This document shows, piece after piece, positions 29,163-37,739 of a stretch of 64,000 nt of DNA. Origin of the DNA: Variovorax paradoxus (GTDB taxonomy: Bacteria > Pseudomonadota > Gammaproteobacteria > Burkholderiales > Burkholderiaceae_C). The notes under the pieces are model-generated. The model made no database searches. It had not been told where the DNA came from and saw nothing but the letters and a program-made list of their open reading frames with translations. Position 1 is the stretch's first letter. The number at the start of each line of letters is the position of its first letter. The stretch is taken from assembly GCF_009498455.1 (NCBI RefSeq), contig NZ_CP045644.1, positions 6,699,001 to 6,763,000 of the forward strand, given 5' to 3'. The translations under genes and the position numbers were made by a program.

Positions 29163-30887
29163 ATGAAGCAGGTGAGAGTTCTCTGGAAAATCGCGGCCGC
29201 GCTGGCCGTCTCGCTGTCAGTGGCCGCGGCCAGCAGCGCCTCGACACCCGAACAGGAAAGCAGCGCGCCCACCCTCTCCGCACAACGCAGCCGGGCCGAT
29301 GCGCAGGCCTTCATCGACGAGGCCACGCGCAAGTACAACGCGGGCCTCACGACCAGCGCCAAGCCCGGCCAGACCATCGTGCCCGCCGCGGGCCCCAACT
29401 GGTCGGCCGACCTCGACACCTGGGTCGAGTACACCTTTCCGGCCAGCTCGGGCGCGTCGTGCATGAACGGCACGCCCTACCGCATGTACTACAAGGTCTC
29501 CTCCGATGCCGGCATGCGCGACAAGGTGCTGGTCGACTTCGAAGGCGGCGGCGCGTGCTGGGACTTCGAGTCGTGCCGCCCCGACGCCGCGACCGGTGCA
29601 GCCAACCCCGACGGCCTGCCCTCGGGCTACATCCAGGGCGACGGCATCGTGTCGAACACCGCGCTGCTGCTCACTTCGCCGGTGCTCGAGGGCAACACCC
29701 TCCTCGTCGAGGCCGCTGCGCGCCTGCTCTTCGGACGCGGCTCGGGCAAGCTGGACGACGGCTGGTGGGGACGCCTGTGGCAGACGACCACGGCGCCGGA
29801 AACCCAGAAATGGACGAAGGTCGTCTTTCCGTACTGCACGGGTGACGTGTCCGCCGGCGCGAGCTTCCGCGCGTTCGACGACCCGGCCGCACCCGGCGAC
29901 GCGACAAAGACCAAGTACCTCAACTTCAACGGCCTGAACAACGTGCGCGCGGCCATGAAGTTCTTGCAGGACCACCAGTTCACGCAGAGCCTCTCGCAGC
30001 GCGGCTACCTGCAGCAGCTGCTGGTGTATGGCGGCAGTGCCGGCGGCTACTCTGCGCAGTTCAACTACCCGATGATCCGGCAGGCGCTGGCCGGCGAGAA
30101 GACGCGCGTCGCGCTGCTCAACGACTCGGGGCCGCTGTTGACGGCGCCGGTCTACGGCACGGGCGAGACGATCCCGGCCGCCGACCTGGAGAAGACACCC
30201 GCGGCCAAGTTCTGGCAGCTGGCCAGCCACACCTGGGGCTTCTTCCAGCAGCCGCTGGCCGCCGACCTGCGCGTGCCCGGCCATCCCGAGTACGCCGAGC
30301 AGGCCAGCGGGCTCATCGCGCGGTGGGAGAAGACGACGGGCAAGAAAGTCGACATCACCAAGGCCACCGGCGGCACCACCGGCAACTTCAGCAAGGTGCT
30401 CTCGCAGCGCTACCCCGTCGACCGCTTCGGGCTGTCCACCTTCCAGCAGGACCAGGTCATCTCGCGCTTCTTCTTCATCGGCGCGCAGAACGCCGAGGTC
30501 GTGGGCCTCGAAGGCTCGGCGCTGCGCGATGCGAAGCTCAAGCTCTTCCGCAAGGAGCTGGACCTGGTGCGTGCCGACCTCGGCCCGCTGCCCAACTTCG
30601 GCTACTACATGCCGTGGTCGCGCTACCTCGTCATCGGCAGCCACGTGACGACAGCGCTGACCTTCGCGGGCACCGAGACCACGCGCGCCGCGAACATCCG
30701 CGATGACGGCGGTCGCATCCAGCCGGCCTTCGACGGCGACGTGGGCCACTTCCTGAACAACCTGCTGAGCGTGAACACGCTCGACGCCGAGCCTGTGCTG
30801 AAGGAGGTGGGACCGGAAAAGGCCGAGTCGCTCAACCTGGCAGGCGTTGTCGGCTGGCTGCTGGCGCTGTTCAACGTGTTCGGCTGA
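29163..30887 (+). CDS. Secreted pectinacetylesterase-family alpha/beta hydrolase
   Basis: A 574-residue exported protein. The signal peptide is about the first 27 residues (MKQVRVLWKIAAALAVSLSV then AAASSA). Family motifs include KVLVDFEGGGACWDFESC (oxyanion region), the nucleophile serine in GGSAGGYSAQ, NDSGPLL and, later, DVGHFLNN with a candidate catalytic histidine. The family includes plant pectin acetylesterases and animal Notum; bacterial members are larger and largely uncharacterised, so the ester cleaved is unknown. At 574 residues it is longer than plant enzymes. It is probably cotranscribed with the anchored protein upstream. Confidence 0.82.
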   Translation: MKQVRVLWKIAAALAVSLSVAAASSASTPEQESSAPTLSAQRSRADAQAFIDEATRKYNAGLTTSAKPGQTIVPAAGPNWSADLDTWVEYTFPASSGASCMNGTPYRMYYKVSSDAGMRDKVLVDFEGGGACWDFESCRPDAATGAANPDGLPSGYIQGDGIVSNTALLLTSPVLEGNTLLVEAAARLLFGRGSGKLDDGWWGRLWQTTTAPETQKWTKVVFPYCTGDVSAGASFRAFDDPAAPGDATKTKYLNFNGLNNVRAAMKFLQDHQFTQSLSQRGYLQQLLVYGGSAGGYSAQFNYPMIRQALAGEKTRVALLNDSGPLLTAPVYGTGETIPAADLEKTPAAKFWQLASHTWGFFQQPLAADLRVPGHPEYAEQASGLIARWEKTTGKKVDITKATGGTTGNFSKVLSQRYPVDRFGLSTFQQDQVISRFFFIGAQNAEVVGLEGSALRDAKLKLFRKELDLVRADLGPLPNFGYYMPWSRYLVIGSHVTTALTFAGTETTRAANIRDDGGRIQPAFDGDVGHFLNNLLSVNTLDAEPVLKEVGPEKAESLNLAGVVGWLLALFNVFG

Positions 30888-30984
30888 CCGGCGCCGAAGA
30901 CCCCACGGCAGCGCATCCGCAGCCCATGCATCGCGGACCATGGCCGGCGTGGTCCTACAGCGTCGGGCGCGGCAGCCGCCCAGA

Positions 30985-32436
30985 ATGCTGCGCATGACGG
31001 TTCTGCGCAGCGACATCCCTGCCCGCCTGGACCGCCTGCCGTGGTCGCGCTGGCATTGGCGCGTGGTGATCGCGCTGGGCGTGGCCTGGATTCTCGACGG
31101 CCTCGAGGTCACGCTGGTGGGCTCCATCGGCGCGGTGCTGGAGCGGCCCGACACGCTCGGGCTCACGGCGGGAGAGATCGGCTGGTCGGGCTCGATCTAC
31201 ATCGCGGGTGCGGTGATCGGCGCGCTGGTGTTCGGCCGGCTCACCGACCGGCTGGGGCGCAAGAAGCTCTTCCTGCTCACGCTGGTGGTCTACACGCTCG
31301 GCACGCTGGCCACGGCCTTCTCGCCCAACTTCGCCTTCTTTGCGCTGTGCCGCTTCGTCACGGGGCTGGGCATCGGCGGCGAGTACGCGGCGATCAACTC
31401 GGCCATCGACGAGCTCATTCCGGCGCGCGTGCGCGGGCGCGTCAACCTTGCGATCAACGGCAGCTTCTGGATCGGTGCGGCGCTCGGCGCGGCGCTGAGC
31501 CTGGTGCTGCTCGACGCGCGCGTGATCGGCCCGGTGTGGGGCTGGCGCGCCGGCTTTGCGCTGGGCGCGGTGCTGGCGGTGGCCATCCTGCTGGTGCGAC
31601 GCCATGTGCCCGAGAGCCCGCGCTGGCTCATCGCGCACGGACGCGCCCAGGAGGCCGAACGCATCGTCGCGGACATCGAGCGCGAAGTCGAAGTGCAGCA
31701 TGGGTCGCTGCCCGCCGCGCAAGGCCATGTGATGTACACCGCCGCGCGCCGGAACAGCCCGCCGATGCGCGAGGTGGCGCGCGTGCTGCTGCGCCGTTAC
31801 CCGGCACGCAGCATGGTGGCGGTGGCGCTCATGGTGTCCCAGGCGTTTTTCTACAACGCGATCTTCTTCACCTACGCGCTGGTGCTCACGCGCTTCTACG
31901 GCGTGGCCGAAGGCCGCGTGGCGCTGTACATCTTTCCGTTCGCGCTGGGCAACGTGCTCGGGCCGCTGCTGCTGGGTCCGCTGTTCGACAGCGTGGGCCG
32001 GCGCAAGATGATCGCGCTGACCTATGTGCTGGCCGGCGTGGGCCTGGCGCTCACGGGCTGGGCCTTCATGCAGGGCTGGCTCGACGCGCGCAGCCAGGCG
32101 CTGTGCTGGTCTGCGGTGTTCTTCCTGGCGTCGGCGGCGGCCAGTTCGGCCTACCTGACGGTGAGCGAGGTGTTCCCGCTCGAGATGCGCGCCATGGCCA
32201 TCGCGATCTTCTACGCCATCGGCATGGGCGCGGGCGGCTTCGCGGCGCCGGTGCTGTTCGGCCTGCTGATCGAGACGGGCAGCCGCGGCGCGGTGATGGT
32301 GGGCTACCTGATCGGCGCCGTGCTGGTCATCGTCGCAGGGCTGCTGGCGCTGCGCTACGCGGCCGATGCGGAACGCAAGCCGCTGGAAGAAGTGGCGCCG
32401 CCGCTGTCGTCGGAAGCGGGCGGCGAACGGCCCTGA
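30985..32436 (+). CDS. MFS transporter
   Basis: A 483-residue transporter with about 12 membrane segments. Family motifs: DGLEVTLVGSIG in TM1, GRLTDRLGRKKLF between TM2 and TM3, GGEYAAINSAIDELIPARVR, the sugar-porter-like PESPRWLIAHGRA before the central loop, and GPLFDSVGRRK in the second half. It resembles the sugar/aromatic-acid proton symporter group; substrate not predictable. The start may be 30985 or 30994, both ATG. It lies 97 bases after the esterase and converges on the EgtB-like gene. Confidence 0.88.
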   Translation: MLRMTVLRSDIPARLDRLPWSRWHWRVVIALGVAWILDGLEVTLVGSIGAVLERPDTLGLTAGEIGWSGSIYIAGAVIGALVFGRLTDRLGRKKLFLLTLVVYTLGTLATAFSPNFAFFALCRFVTGLGIGGEYAAINSAIDELIPARVRGRVNLAINGSFWIGAALGAALSLVLLDARVIGPVWGWRAGFALGAVLAVAILLVRRHVPESPRWLIAHGRAQEAERIVADIEREVEVQHGSLPAAQGHVMYTAARRNSPPMREVARVLLRRYPARSMVAVALMVSQAFFYNAIFFTYALVLTRFYGVAEGRVALYIFPFALGNVLGPLLLGPLFDSVGRRKMIALTYVLAGVGLALTGWAFMQGWLDARSQALCWSAVFFLASAAASSAYLTVSEVFPLEMRAMAIAIFYAIGMGAGGFAAPVLFGLLIETGSRGAVMVGYLIGAVLVIVAGLLALRYAADAERKPLEEVAPPLSSEAGGERP

Positions 32437-32443
32437 CGGCGCG

Positions 32444-33733
32444 CTACAGCGCGCAGGTGCGGAAGCCAAAGAAGCCGTCGTCGCTGTCGGGCAGCGCAAA
32501 GCCACGTCGACGCGGCGAGCGCAGCCGCGCACGGGTCGCGAACGAGGCGCCGCGCAGCACGCGCGCCCGGCCGAAGGCGGCCACCGGGTCGAACTCGCCA
32601 CCCGCGCTCCACGGATCGGCCCGGAAACCCGGCCAGGGCTGCAGCGTGCCTGCCGTCCACTCGTGCACGTCGGCCCAGCGGAAGCCGCGTCGCGCGGCCG
32701 TGTGGGCCGCGATTTCCCATTCGACCTCGGTCGCGATGCGCCGGCCGGCCCAGCGCGCCCAGGCGTCGGCCTCCCACCAGCTCAGGTGCACGGCGCTGTG
32801 GTGCCCGGCCGCGCGCACGGTGACGCCGAAGCGCTGCTGCAGCACCGAGCCGCCCGTGCCATTGCGGGCCACGCCGATCTGCTCCACGTGGCGTGGGCCG
32901 CGTCGGCCTTCGGTCTGCGCGGCGAGCCAGCGCCAGCCGTCGCCGTGCCACAGCTCCTCGCGGTCGTAGCCGCCGTCGTCGACGAACTGGATGTACTGGT
33001 CCCAGGTGACGGGCTGGGCGTCGATCTCGAACTCGGGCACATCGACGCGGTGCGCCGCGCCTTCCTGCGCGAACAGGAAGCCGCTGTGCTCGGGCAGGCC
33101 GAGCTCCCAGCGCGTGGCCGGCAGCAGCAGCGGCTCGTGCGTGACGGCGATGGGTGCCGGCTCGATGTTCAGCGGCAGGCCCAGCGTCTGCGCCAGCACC
33201 ACGAGCTGTTCACCGCGCAGGTCTTCATGGAACAGCGCGAGCCGGTAGAAGTACAGGCCGGCATCGGTCTCGGCGGCGTTCTCGAGCAGTTCGAGCGTGC
33301 TCTCGAGGGTTTCGAGCAGGTAGGCCTTGGTCTGGCCCAGGCCCGGCAGGTCGGGCGACCCGCTGCGCTCGGCGGCGCCCTGGGCGGGGTTCCACCAGTC
33401 GTCGGCGTCGGGGTCGATGGCGGCCAGCCGCGTGGGGCGCACGGGGCAGTCGATGCCGAAGGCGCGCTGGGTGTTGCGCCCGATCCACCATTCGGCGAAC
33501 CAGCCGATGTGGCCCGCCAGCCAGACCGGAGGCAGCACGCCCGGCTGCTGCGGCACGCGCATGCTTTCGCCCAGCGCCTCTTCGAACAGGGACAGCAGGT
33601 GCAGCGTGTGGTTGCGGGCGTCGATGAGGGCCAGCGAGAGCAGGTCGCGGCCGGCGCGGCGCATGTCGGGGGAATCGATCGACAGCGGGCCCGCTGCCGC
33701 CGGGGCCGGTGGAGGGCGCGGAGTCTGGGCCAT
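32444..33733 (-). CDS. SUMF1/EgtB/PvdO-family nonheme iron protein with an altered iron site
   Basis: A 429-residue two-domain protein: a DinB-like N-terminal bundle (residues ~30-190) and a C-terminal formylglycine-generating-enzyme (FGE) sulfatase-type domain (~220-429, with YIQFVDDGGYDR, LSWWEADAWARWAG, WEWE-like VEWEIAAH and LRGASFATR). EgtB-type sulfoxide synthases bind iron through one histidine in a W-x-x-GH segment and an HxxxH pair. Here H75 (LAGHIGWF) and H169 (FHEDLRGEQ) are present, but the third ligand position is R173. The protein might therefore be inactive as an EgtB-type enzyme or use another ligand. Related SenA makes selenoneine in Variovorax, but its partner genes are not nearby. 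Confidence 0.8.
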   Translation of the reverse strand: MAQTPRPPPAPAAAGPLSIDSPDMRRAGRDLLSLALIDARNHTLHLLSLFEEALGESMRVPQQPGVLPPVWLAGHIGWFAEWWIGRNTQRAFGIDCPVRPTRLAAIDPDADDWWNPAQGAAERSGSPDLPGLGQTKAYLLETLESTLELLENAAETDAGLYFYRLALFHEDLRGEQLVVLAQTLGLPLNIEPAPIAVTHEPLLLPATRWELGLPEHSGFLFAQEGAAHRVDVPEFEIDAQPVTWDQYIQFVDDGGYDREELWHGDGWRWLAAQTEGRRGPRHVEQIGVARNGTGGSVLQQRFGVTVRAAGHHSAVHLSWWEADAWARWAGRRIATEVEWEIAAHTAARRGFRWADVHEWTAGTLQPWPGFRADPWSAGGEFDPVAAFGRARVLRGASFATRARLRSPRRRGFALPDSDDGFFGFRTCAL

Positions 33734-33895
33734 GCCGCATTATGGCCACCCCTGCGGCCCTGGGTAGGCCCCGAAAGAACTTTCCCCGTACACCGATAGA
33801 ATCCGTGCCGCCTCTTGCACCCGACCCGTTGGCACACAAAGCCAGTGCGTCGGGTGCCGTCGTATCGGGGCATCCAATACAAAAATGGAGATGTA

Positions 33896-34507
33896 ATGCA
33901 AGGCTTGCTCAAGCTGTCCCGGGCCATTGACTGGCTCAATGCCCAGGTCGGCAAATACGCCATCTGGCTCATCCTGGCCGCCACGGTGATCAGCGCCATC
34001 AACGCGATCGTCCGCAAGGTCTTCAACACCAGTTCCAACGCCTTCCTCGAAGTGCAGTGGTACCTGTTTGCCTGGTCGTTCCTGGTGGCCGCCGGCCTCA
34101 CGCTGCTGCAGCGGGAACACGTGCGCATCGACGTGGTGAACAGCCGCCTGTCCAAGCGCACGCAGGTGTGGATCGACATCGTCGGCTTCACCCTCTTCCT
34201 GACGCCGCTATGCATCACGGTGCTGTGGCTGTCGATGCCGGTCGTGATCCAGATGTACCAGTCGGGCGAGATGTCCGGCAACTCGGGCGGCCTGATCCGC
34301 TGGCCCGTGTGGGTGGCACTGCCGGTGGGCTTCGTGCTGCTGATGCTGCAGGGCTGGTCGGAACTCATCAAGCGCATCGCATTCCTGCGCGGCGAAGGGC
34401 CTGACCCGATGGGCCGCCTGACCGACAAGACCGCCGAAGACGAACTCATCGAGGCGCTGCGTCGCCAGGCCGAGGCGGACGCCGCCGCGGCCAAGCCCCA
34501 GCACTGA
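33896..34507 (+). CDS. TRAP transporter small permease (DctQ type)
   Basis: A 203-residue membrane protein with four hydrophobic segments and the DctQ pattern NTSSNAFLEVQWYLFAWSFL then LTLLQREHVRIDVVNSRLS. GGAG stands seven bases before the ATG at 33896, which decides this start over in-frame codons from 33815. It helps assemble the large permease encoded 23 bases downstream. Together they drive sodium-coupled uptake, usually of organic acids, with a periplasmic binding protein. Confidence 0.92.
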   Translation: MQGLLKLSRAIDWLNAQVGKYAIWLILAATVISAINAIVRKVFNTSSNAFLEVQWYLFAWSFLVAAGLTLLQREHVRIDVVNSRLSKRTQVWIDIVGFTLFLTPLCITVLWLSMPVVIQMYQSGEMSGNSGGLIRWPVWVALPVGFVLLMLQGWSELIKRIAFLRGEGPDPMGRLTDKTAEDELIEALRRQAEADAAAAKPQH

Positions 34508-34530
34508 ACGGCCAAGGCAGAAAAGACACC

Positions 34531-36384
34531 ATGGAATTCATTGTTGCCAACTTCGCCCCGATCATGTTCGCGGGGCTGATCTGCTTCCTGCTATTGGGCT
34601 TTCCCGTCGCGTTCAGCCTGGGCGCCTGCGGCCTGTTCTTCGGACTCGTGGGCATCGAGCTGGGCGTGTTCCAGTCGTCCGTCATGGCCTGGCTGCCGCA
34701 GCGGCTCATCGGCATCATGGCCAACGACACACTGCTCGCGGTGCCCTTCTTCACGCTGATGGGGCTCATATTGGAGCGCAGCGGCATGGCGGAAGACCTG
34801 CTCGACACGGTCGGCCAGGTGTTCGGCCCGATGCGCGGCGGCCTCGCCCTGGCGGTGATCTTCGTCGGCGCTCTGCTGGCGGCCACCACCGGCGTGGTGG
34901 CGGCTTCGGTCATCTCGATGGGCCTGATCTCGCTGCCCATCATGCTGCGCTACGGCTACGACCGGCGCCTGGCCAGCGGCGTGATCGCCGCCTCGGGCAC
35001 GCTGGCGCAGATCATCCCGCCCTCGCTAGTGCTGATCATCATGGCCGACCAGCTCGGCAAGAGCGTCGGCGACATGTACAAGGGCGCCTTCCTGCCCGGC
35101 TTCATGCTGATGGGCATGTATGTGCTGTACGTGGTGTTCCTCGCCATCTTCAAGCCCGCGCAGGTGCCCGCGCTGCCGCCCGAGGCACGCACCTTCCGCG
35201 AACCCAACGGCGGCGGCGGCTACGCCTCGCTGGTGGGCATCACCGCGCTGTCGGCCGTGGTGGCCGTGTTCCTGGCGCGCAACATGGAGACCGTGCACAC
35301 CTGGTTCCAGGGCGAGCCCGTGACCTTCGTGGCCACCGACGAAAAAGTCGTGGTCGCCATGTGCGGCGGCGTGTTCGTCGCGCTGGTCATTGCGCTGATC
35401 AACAAGGGCCTCAAGCTCAACCTGCTGTCGCGCTTGGCCGAACGGGTCACCTTCGTGCTGATCCCGCCGCTGCTGCTGATCTTCCTGGTGCTGGGCACCA
35501 TCTTCCTGGGCGTGGCCACGCCGACCGAAGGCGGCGCCATGGGTGCCATGGGCGCGCTGGTGATGGCCTGGGTGCGCCGTCGCATGAGCTTCTCGCTGCT
35601 CAAGCAGGCGCTGGGCTCGACCACGCGGCTGTCCAGCTTCGTGATGTTCATCCTGATCGGCGCGACGGTGTTCAGCTTGGTGTTCCAGGCCGCCGACGGC
35701 CCCATCTGGGTCGAGCACCTGCTGACCTCGCTGCCTGGCGGCCCGGTGGGCTTCCTGATCGCGGTGAACGTGCTGATCTTCTTCCTGGCGTTCTTCCTCG
35801 ACTACTTCGAGCTGTCGTTCATCGTGGTGCCGCTCTTGGCCCCGGTGGCGCACAAGATGGGCATCGACCTGATCTGGTTCGGCGTGCTGCTGGCGGTGAA
35901 CATGCAAACGTCGTTCATGCACCCGCCCTTCGGCTTCGCGCTGTTCTTCCTGCGCTCGGTCGCCCCCGAAAAGCAGTACGTGGACCGCGTCACGCAGAAG
36001 GTCATGGAGCCCGTGACCACGATGCAGATCTACAAGGGCGCGATTCCCTTCGTGCTGATCCAGCTGACGATGGTGGGCGTGCTGATCGCGTTCCCGCAGA
36101 TCGTGACGGGCAGCCTCGACAAGGAAGTGAAGGTCAACCTCGACGACATCGGCGCGCAGATGCGCGACAGCCTGAAGCCCGAGGAAGGCGCACCGCCGGC
36201 CGACCCGTACGGCGGCGCGGAAGAGTCCGAGCCGAAGGTCGAAGTGCCGGGCGCGGAAGGCGCGGCACCTGCGGCACCTGCAGCGGCCCCGTCGTCGGCG
36301 CCCGAGCCAGCGGCCGAGACCGGCGAGAGCGATCCGATGAAGGCGATGCAGGACGCATTGAAGTCGCCGCCGCAGAAGCCCTGA
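34531..36384 (+). CDS. TRAP transporter large permease (DctM type) with acidic C-terminal tail
   Basis: A 617-residue membrane protein, about 12-14 segments, larger than the usual ~430-residue DctM. It contains LLAATTGVVAASVISMGLIS and, in the second half, TPTEGGAMGAMGALVM, which are conserved in large permeases; an insertion after residue ~200 lengthens the middle. The last ~70 residues are Pro/Ala/Glu-rich (EEGAPPADPYGGAEESEPKV) and probably disordered in the cytoplasm. It works with the small permease and likely with the binding protein at 36527-37618, which is encoded on the other strand. Confidence 0.92.
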   Translation: MEFIVANFAPIMFAGLICFLLLGFPVAFSLGACGLFFGLVGIELGVFQSSVMAWLPQRLIGIMANDTLLAVPFFTLMGLILERSGMAEDLLDTVGQVFGPMRGGLALAVIFVGALLAATTGVVAASVISMGLISLPIMLRYGYDRRLASGVIAASGTLAQIIPPSLVLIIMADQLGKSVGDMYKGAFLPGFMLMGMYVLYVVFLAIFKPAQVPALPPEARTFREPNGGGGYASLVGITALSAVVAVFLARNMETVHTWFQGEPVTFVATDEKVVVAMCGGVFVALVIALINKGLKLNLLSRLAERVTFVLIPPLLLIFLVLGTIFLGVATPTEGGAMGAMGALVMAWVRRRMSFSLLKQALGSTTRLSSFVMFILIGATVFSLVFQAADGPIWVEHLLTSLPGGPVGFLIAVNVLIFFLAFFLDYFELSFIVVPLLAPVAHKMGIDLIWFGVLLAVNMQTSFMHPPFGFALFFLRSVAPEKQYVDRVTQKVMEPVTTMQIYKGAIPFVLIQLTMVGVLIAFPQIVTGSLDKEVKVNLDDIGAQMRDSLKPEEGAPPADPYGGAEESEPKVEVPGAEGAAPAAPAAAPSSAPEPAAETGESDPMKAMQDALKSPPQKP

Positions 36385-36407
36385 GCGGCCTCCCCGCTCC
36401 AGTCACC

Positions 36408-36433
36408 AAGCCCCCGACCCCGGGGGCTTTTTT
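36408..36433 (+). terminator. Intrinsic terminator after the TRAP permease operon
   Basis: AAGCCCCC (36408-36415) pairs perfectly with GGGGGCTT (36422-36429) around a six-base loop, with a T run from 36428 to 36433. It begins 24 bases after the large permease stop. Confidence 0.85.
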
Positions 36434-36473
36434 CATGTCCGCGCGAAAGCAGCGAACCGCGCGCGCCAACGAA

Positions 36474-36505
36474 AAAGGCCGGCCTGCTTGCGCAGACCGG
36501 CCTTT
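36474..36505 (-). terminator. Intrinsic terminator after the TRAP binding-protein gene
   Basis: Read leftward, AAAGGCCGG (36505-36497 complement) pairs with CCGGCCTTT (36482-36474 complement) around 14 bases, followed by more T residues (A run 36472-36476 on the plus strand). It lies 22 bases after the dctP-type stop and, with the opposite terminator, insulates the convergent genes. Confidence 0.75.
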
Positions 36506-36526
36506 GGATGAAGCCTCAGCAGATCG

Positions 36527-37618
36527 TCAGATCTTGACCGAGTTCATGTACTGGTTGAACGGGTACTCCGAGAAGCGGTTCCACAGGATCTGGTCGCGCT
36601 GGAAGGCGCGCATGTCCTGGTGGATCTTCTTGAACTCGGGCGACTTGCCTTCGTGCAGCGCGAACACTTCCATCGAGGCCTTGAAGCCGGCGTCCATCAC
36701 GGCCTTCGGGAAGGCCTTGAGCTGCGTCTTGGCAGCCACGAGGCGCTTCAGGGCGACGGGGTTGTAGGCGTCGTACTTGGCGGTCATGTCGCGCGCGGCG
36801 ACCTTGGTCGCGGCATCGAGGATGGCCTTGTTCTCGTCCGACAGCTTGGCGAAGGCCTTGTTGTTGATGAAGAACTCGAGGTCGGCGCCGCCTTCCCACC
36901 AGCCGGGGTAGTAGTAGAACGGGGCGACCTTGTTGAAGCCCAGCTTTTCATCGTCGTGCGGGCCGACGAATTCGGCCGCGTCCAGCGTGCCCTTTTCGAG
37001 CGACTGGTACACGTCGCCGGCCGGCATGTTCTGCGACACCACGCCCAGCTTGGCCATGGCCTCGCCGAACACGCCGCCGCCCATGCGCATCTTCAGGCCC
37101 TTGAGGTCTTCGACGGTCTTGATTTCCTTGCGGTACCAGCCGCCCATCTGCGTGCCGGTGTTGCCGGCGCTGGCGGTGCGGAAGTTGTACTGCGCGAAGA
37201 AGGCGTCGAGCAGCTTGCGGCCGTTGCCGTACTCTTTCCACGATTCGTTCTGGCGCGCCGTGAGGCCGAAGGGAACGGCGCAGCTGAACGCGAAGATCGG
37301 GTCCTTGCCGGTGAAGTAGTAAGCGGCGGATTGCGCCATTTCGAGCGTGTCGGCCTGCAGGGCATCGACCACGCCGAACGCGGGCATCAGCTCGCCGGCG
37401 GGGTGGACCGAGATTTCGAACTTGCCGCCGGACAGGGCCTTGACCGTCTTCGAGAGCGTTTCAGCGCTGCCGAAGATGGTGTCCAGGGAGCGGGGGAAGC
37501 TCGAGGCCAGGCGCCAGCGAACCGCGGCCTGCGCATGGACGGCAGGTGCGATGCCAGCGGCCAAAACGCCGGCGATGCCCGCGTTTTTGATGAGGGAACG
37601 ACGATCCATTGAATTCAC
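36527..37618 (-). CDS. TRAP transporter substrate-binding protein (DctP/TakP type)
   Basis: A 363-residue exported protein. The N-terminus MNSMDRRSLIKNAGIAGVLA has a twin-arginine motif (RRSLIK), and cleavage after AVHAQA is likely, so it may be exported folded by Tat. The mature part begins RWRLASSFPRSLDTIFG and carries LKGLKMRMGGGVFGEAMAKL, where the arginine of KMRMGG binds the substrate carboxylate in this family. The resemblance is to TakP-type binders of 2-oxo acids. It is convergent with, not in the same operon as, the permease genes at 33896-36384, which is unusual for TRAP systems. Confidence 0.9.
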   Translation of the reverse strand: MNSMDRRSLIKNAGIAGVLAAGIAPAVHAQAAVRWRLASSFPRSLDTIFGSAETLSKTVKALSGGKFEISVHPAGELMPAFGVVDALQADTLEMAQSAAYYFTGKDPIFAFSCAVPFGLTARQNESWKEYGNGRKLLDAFFAQYNFRTASAGNTGTQMGGWYRKEIKTVEDLKGLKMRMGGGVFGEAMAKLGVVSQNMPAGDVYQSLEKGTLDAAEFVGPHDDEKLGFNKVAPFYYYPGWWEGGADLEFFINNKAFAKLSDENKAILDAATKVAARDMTAKYDAYNPVALKRLVAAKTQLKAFPKAVMDAGFKASMEVFALHEGKSPEFKKIHQDMRAFQRDQILWNRFSEYPFNQYMNSVKI

Positions 37619-37632
37619 TCCGAGTGCTTTGG

Positions 37633-37660
37633 AAAAAACAAAACGCGGCTTGTGACCGCG
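37633..37660 (-). terminator. Intrinsic terminator after dxs
   Basis: Read leftward, CGCGG, a seven-base loop and CCGCG (plus coordinates 37644-37660) are followed by TTTTGTTTTTT (37643-37633). It lies about 80 bases after the dxs stop and just ahead of the TRAP binding-protein gene, which must then use its own promoter or readthrough. Confidence 0.7.
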
Positions 37661-37739
37661 TCAGGGACTTTTGTGAGTCCTTTTGATTGTAAAAACGCGC
37701 TTACAGGTGACTGGCGGGGGTTTACCCTGCGCCCTCTTG

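Noticed and set aside
32444..33733. Selenoneine synthase SenA
   Set aside because: No selenosugar synthase or SelD-like partner genes are adjacent and an iron ligand is missing.
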